Positions 62,052 to 64,000 of a stretch of DNA of 64,000 nucleotides are shown in pieces. The stretch is from Sorangium aterium (GTDB taxonomy: Bacteria > Myxococcota_A > Polyangia > Polyangiales > Polyangiaceae): assembly GCF_028368935.1 (NCBI RefSeq), contig NZ_JAQNDK010000007.1, positions 1-64,000 on the forward strand, given 5' to 3'. The position numbers were made by a program, and so were the translations under genes. The notes below the pieces were generated by a model, which saw only the letters and a list, made by a program, of their open reading frames with translations, did not search any database and was not told the DNA's origin. Each line of letters begins with the position of its first letter. The stretch's first letter is position 1.

Positions 62052-62073
62052 CCCTGCGCGCCGCGCGCCCGCT

Positions 62074-63009
62074 CTAGGCCAGCTCGACGCCGAGCAGCCA
62101 CAGCATGAGTGCCTTCTGCACGTGCAGCCGGTTCTCGGCCTGATCCCACACGCGCGAGCGCGGCCCTTCCAGCGTCTCGTCGTCGATCTCCTCGCCGCGG
62201 TGCGCCGGCAGGCAGTGAAGCACGATGGAGTGCTGCGCGGCCTTCGCCATCACCTTGGCGTCCACGGTCCAGCCGGCGAACGCGGTGCGGCGCTTCTCCG
62301 CCTCGGCCTCGTGTCCCATGCTCGCCCACACGTCCGTGTTCACCACGTCCGCGCGCGCCGCGCCCTCGCGCGGATCGTGCGTGATCGTGACGTGGCCCGT
62401 CTTCCGCGCGCGCTCGACCTCGTCCGCGGGCGGCATGTACCCCTCGGGCCCCGCGAGCACGAGGTGGAAATCGAAGAGCTGCGCCGCCTCGAGCCACGAG
62501 CGCGCCATGTTGCTCGCGCAGTCGCCGAGGAACGCGATGCGCCGGCCGGCGACGCCGGTCCTGTCCCCGCTCGCCGCGAGCGCCTCCTGGATCGTGAAGA
62601 TGTCGCTGAGCACCTGCACCGGGTGGCCGTCGTCCGAGAGCGCGTTGATCACCGGCACGCTCGCCTCCGCCATCTCGAGCAGGCGCGCGGTCGACGACGT
62701 GCGGAACGCGATCGCGTCGCAGTACCGGGCGAGCACGCGCGCCGTGTCGCGGATCGGCTCGCCGCGGGCGAGCTGGCTGCCCTGGGTGCTCAGCACGACC
62801 GGCTGGGCGCCGAGCTGCGCGATGCCGACCTCGAACGACACGCGCGTGCGCGTGCTCGCCTTCTCCAGGACGACCGCGATGGCTCGGCCGGCGAGGATCG
62901 TCGTGCGCCGCCCCTTCGGCTCCTCCTTCAGGCGAGCGGCGAGCCTGAGCACCCGGTGCGCTTCGGCCAGGGTCGTGTCCGTGATCTTGAGGTAATCGCG
63001 CTTCGCCAT
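62074..63009 (-). CDS. argF: Ornithine carbamoyltransferase
   Basis: A 311-residue cytosolic transcarbamoylase that makes citrulline from ornithine and carbamoyl phosphate in arginine synthesis. Carbamoyl-phosphate sites are KASTRTRVSF and DDGHPVQVLSDIFT; the ornithine side shows FLGDCASNMARSWLEAA, NTDVWASMGHEAEA and the OTCase-type HCLPAHRGEEIDDE loop. Length fits the family. The ATG at 63009 follows GGAAGGCGGG. The gene is convergent with the histidine kinase (22-bp gap); no other arg gene is present. Acetylornithine transcarbamoylase is less likely, given HCLPAHRG. Confidence 0.92.
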   Translation of the reverse strand: MAKRDYLKITDTTLAEAHRVLRLAARLKEEPKGRRTTILAGRAIAVVLEKASTRTRVSFEVGIAQLGAQPVVLSTQGSQLARGEPIRDTARVLARYCDAIAFRTSSTARLLEMAEASVPVINALSDDGHPVQVLSDIFTIQEALAASGDRTGVAGRRIAFLGDCASNMARSWLEAAQLFDFHLVLAGPEGYMPPADEVERARKTGHVTITHDPREGAARADVVNTDVWASMGHEAEAEKRRTAFAGWTVDAKVMAKAAQHSIVLHCLPAHRGEEIDDETLEGPRSRVWDQAENRLHVQKALMLWLLGVELA

Positions 63010-63154
63010 TGTCCCGCCTTCCGCGTCGCCGCCGTCCGGGCGCGCCGCCCTGCCGCGGGGCAGCCCGCGACGCAGGGCGCGCCGTACGCTCGTCGTGATG
63101 TGGCACAACCGGGACGCCGCCGTCAATCGGCCGTGGATCCGCCGTGGACCGCGC

Positions 63155-64000
63155 TCAGCGCCAGATCTCGATCTGCCACGCCGCGTCCGAGATCTGCTCG
63201 ACCGACGCGCGGATCCCGAGGAGATCTCGGAGCAGCCCGAGGTGGGTTGTCGTGTGGGATGACGGGCGCACCGTCCGGAAGGCGCCGCGGCCCGCGAGGG
63301 CGATCGGCAAGAGCAGCTGATCGGCCAGGTGCTCGCCCACGGGGACGCCCGCGGCAAGGTAGTCGCGCGCCTCCTCGGCGGCCTTCGTGGCGACGGACTC
63401 CGCGCGCACGCCCTTCGCGCCGAACCCGGTGAAGACCTCGGTCACGTGCTCGCTCTCGACGGCGATGGTGATCACGTTGCCTGGGCCGTTCCCGCCCTTC
63501 AGCACGCTGGGCTTGAAGCAGCCCGCCTCCCAGCCGAGCACCGCCGCCGCCGCGTCGAGCTCGCGCACCGCGATGGCGCCCGGGAGGTTCGACACCGTCG
63601 CGACCGCCCGCCGGCCGCGGATCTCCCCGCGCTCGAGGAGCTCGAGCGGTGCGAGCGCCGGCGCCGGCGCGATCGAGACGCGGGCCAGCCCGCCGCCGGC
63701 CGGGTAGAAGCCGGGCGTCACGAGCGTCGCGGTGACGTCCGGCCCCATCCTCCGCACGAGCGGCAGGTAGGCGAGATCCAGGAAGTCGAACGGCGGCGCC
63801 AGGGGGTTGTGCGTGCCGCCCTCGAGCGTGAGCGCCGACGGCGCGGGCGCGCGGAGCAGCGCGGGCAGGACGGTCTGCAGCACGAGCGTCGTGCTCCCCG
63901 CGCTCCCGACATGGAACGTGTGCTCTCCGGGGACGATCGCGGTCGGTCGAAACACGATCTCCTGAGACCCGAGCGCGGCGCCCGACACCTCGGCGCGGCC
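63155..64000 (-). CDS. rtcA: RNA 3'-terminal phosphate cyclase, N-terminus outside window
   Basis: The last 282 residues of an RtcA-type enzyme, which turns RNA 3'-phosphates into 2',3'-cyclic phosphates with ATP. Seen are GSQEIVFRP, LEGGTHNPLAPPFDFLDLAY, FYPAGGGLARV, the adenylate region VFTGFGAKG, VGEHLADQLLLPIALAG and the C-terminal catalytic His in VRPSSHTTTHL. About 55 N-terminal residues lie beyond 64000. It lies 145 bp downstream of argF's start, on the same strand. No rtcB or rtcR is in view. RtcA fits better than its non-catalytic relatives because the His region is intact. Confidence 0.9.
   Translation of the reverse strand, partial: GRAEVSGAALGSQEIVFRPTAIVPGEHTFHVGSAGSTTLVLQTVLPALLRAPAPSALTLEGGTHNPLAPPFDFLDLAYLPLVRRMGPDVTATLVTPGFYPAGGGLARVSIAPAPALAPLELLERGEIRGRRAVATVSNLPGAIAVRELDAAAAVLGWEAGCFKPSVLKGGNGPGNVITIAVESEHVTEVFTGFGAKGVRAESVATKAAEEARDYLAAGVPVGEHLADQLLLPIALAGRGAFRTVRPSSHTTTHLGLLRDLLGIRASVEQISDAAWQIEIWR

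Overview
The window is GC-rich DNA with strongly G/C-biased third codon positions, GTG starts, a eukaryotic-type Ser/Thr kinase, Cys-rich DGVKNG- and MopE-type proteins, a C-terminal tail like the myxobacterial MYXO-CTERM sorting signal, and very long repeat-rich genes. Together these point to a myxobacterium of the Sorangium/Polyangium type. That assignment is an inference; no rRNA or tRNA gene was seen.

Left part (1-11.6 kb): the 5' portion of a Ser/Thr kinase; a helix-turn-helix relic; a broken sigma/anti-sigma chimera; a small DUF4177-like lipoprotein; FolB; a sulfite-oxidase-type molybdoenzyme next to a DUF202 membrane protein; a Cys-rich lipoprotein; a RecF/OLD-like AAA ATPase; and a 1376-residue YhaN/SbcC-like ATPase. 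YhaN's usual partner, the YhaO/SbcD-like nuclease, is about 15.6 kb away at 27.2-28.4 kb in the same orientation.

11.9-21.4 kb is a complete-looking microviridin-type graspetide (omega-ester peptide) locus. Two bicore precursor peptides, each with the PFFAR[FY]LED leader motif and two T-x-K-Y-P-S-D cores, and two ATP-grasp ligases lie on the minus strand. Divergently transcribed on the plus strand are a HlyD-like adaptor, a C39-peptidase ABC transporter and a second ABC transporter, joined by GTGA overlaps. The second transporter has an apparent one-base frameshift between its membrane and ATPase halves.

21.8-25.8 kb holds an overlapping trehalose/glycogen pair (TreZ and a debranching enzyme), followed by a convergent cytochrome P450.

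28.6-52.4 kb is one uninterrupted minus-strand reading frame of 7949 codons, and it is the most striking object here. It is built from repeated modules: four copies of an unrecognised ~475-residue module (A); three copies plus a stump of a papain-like Cys/His module (B); two copies of a ~1450-residue module (C) carrying a PIN-like nuclease domain, a CCA-adding-enzyme-type nucleotidyltransferase domain and a possible C-terminal RNase-like domain; and one ubiquitin-specific-protease (USP, C19-type) domain with Cys, His and Asp boxes intact. Pro-rich 75-bp repeats, Asp/Glu-rich repeats and a recurring L-x-x-Y-[NR]-P linker separate the modules. It reads as a giant multi-effector polyprotein, perhaps aimed at prey, including eukaryotes. 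No export signal or immunity gene was recognised.

Right part (52.9-64 kb): a DUF4419 protein divergent from the giant gene; a Clp-like AAA+ protein whose first ATPase domain looks degenerate; a Cys-rich MopE/DUF4114-like surface protein with a MYXO-CTERM-like tail; a membrane-anchored PD-(D/E)XK-like protein; a GAF-PAS-PAS hybrid histidine kinase; ornithine carbamoyltransferase (argF); and RNA 3'-phosphate cyclase (rtcA, cut by the window edge).
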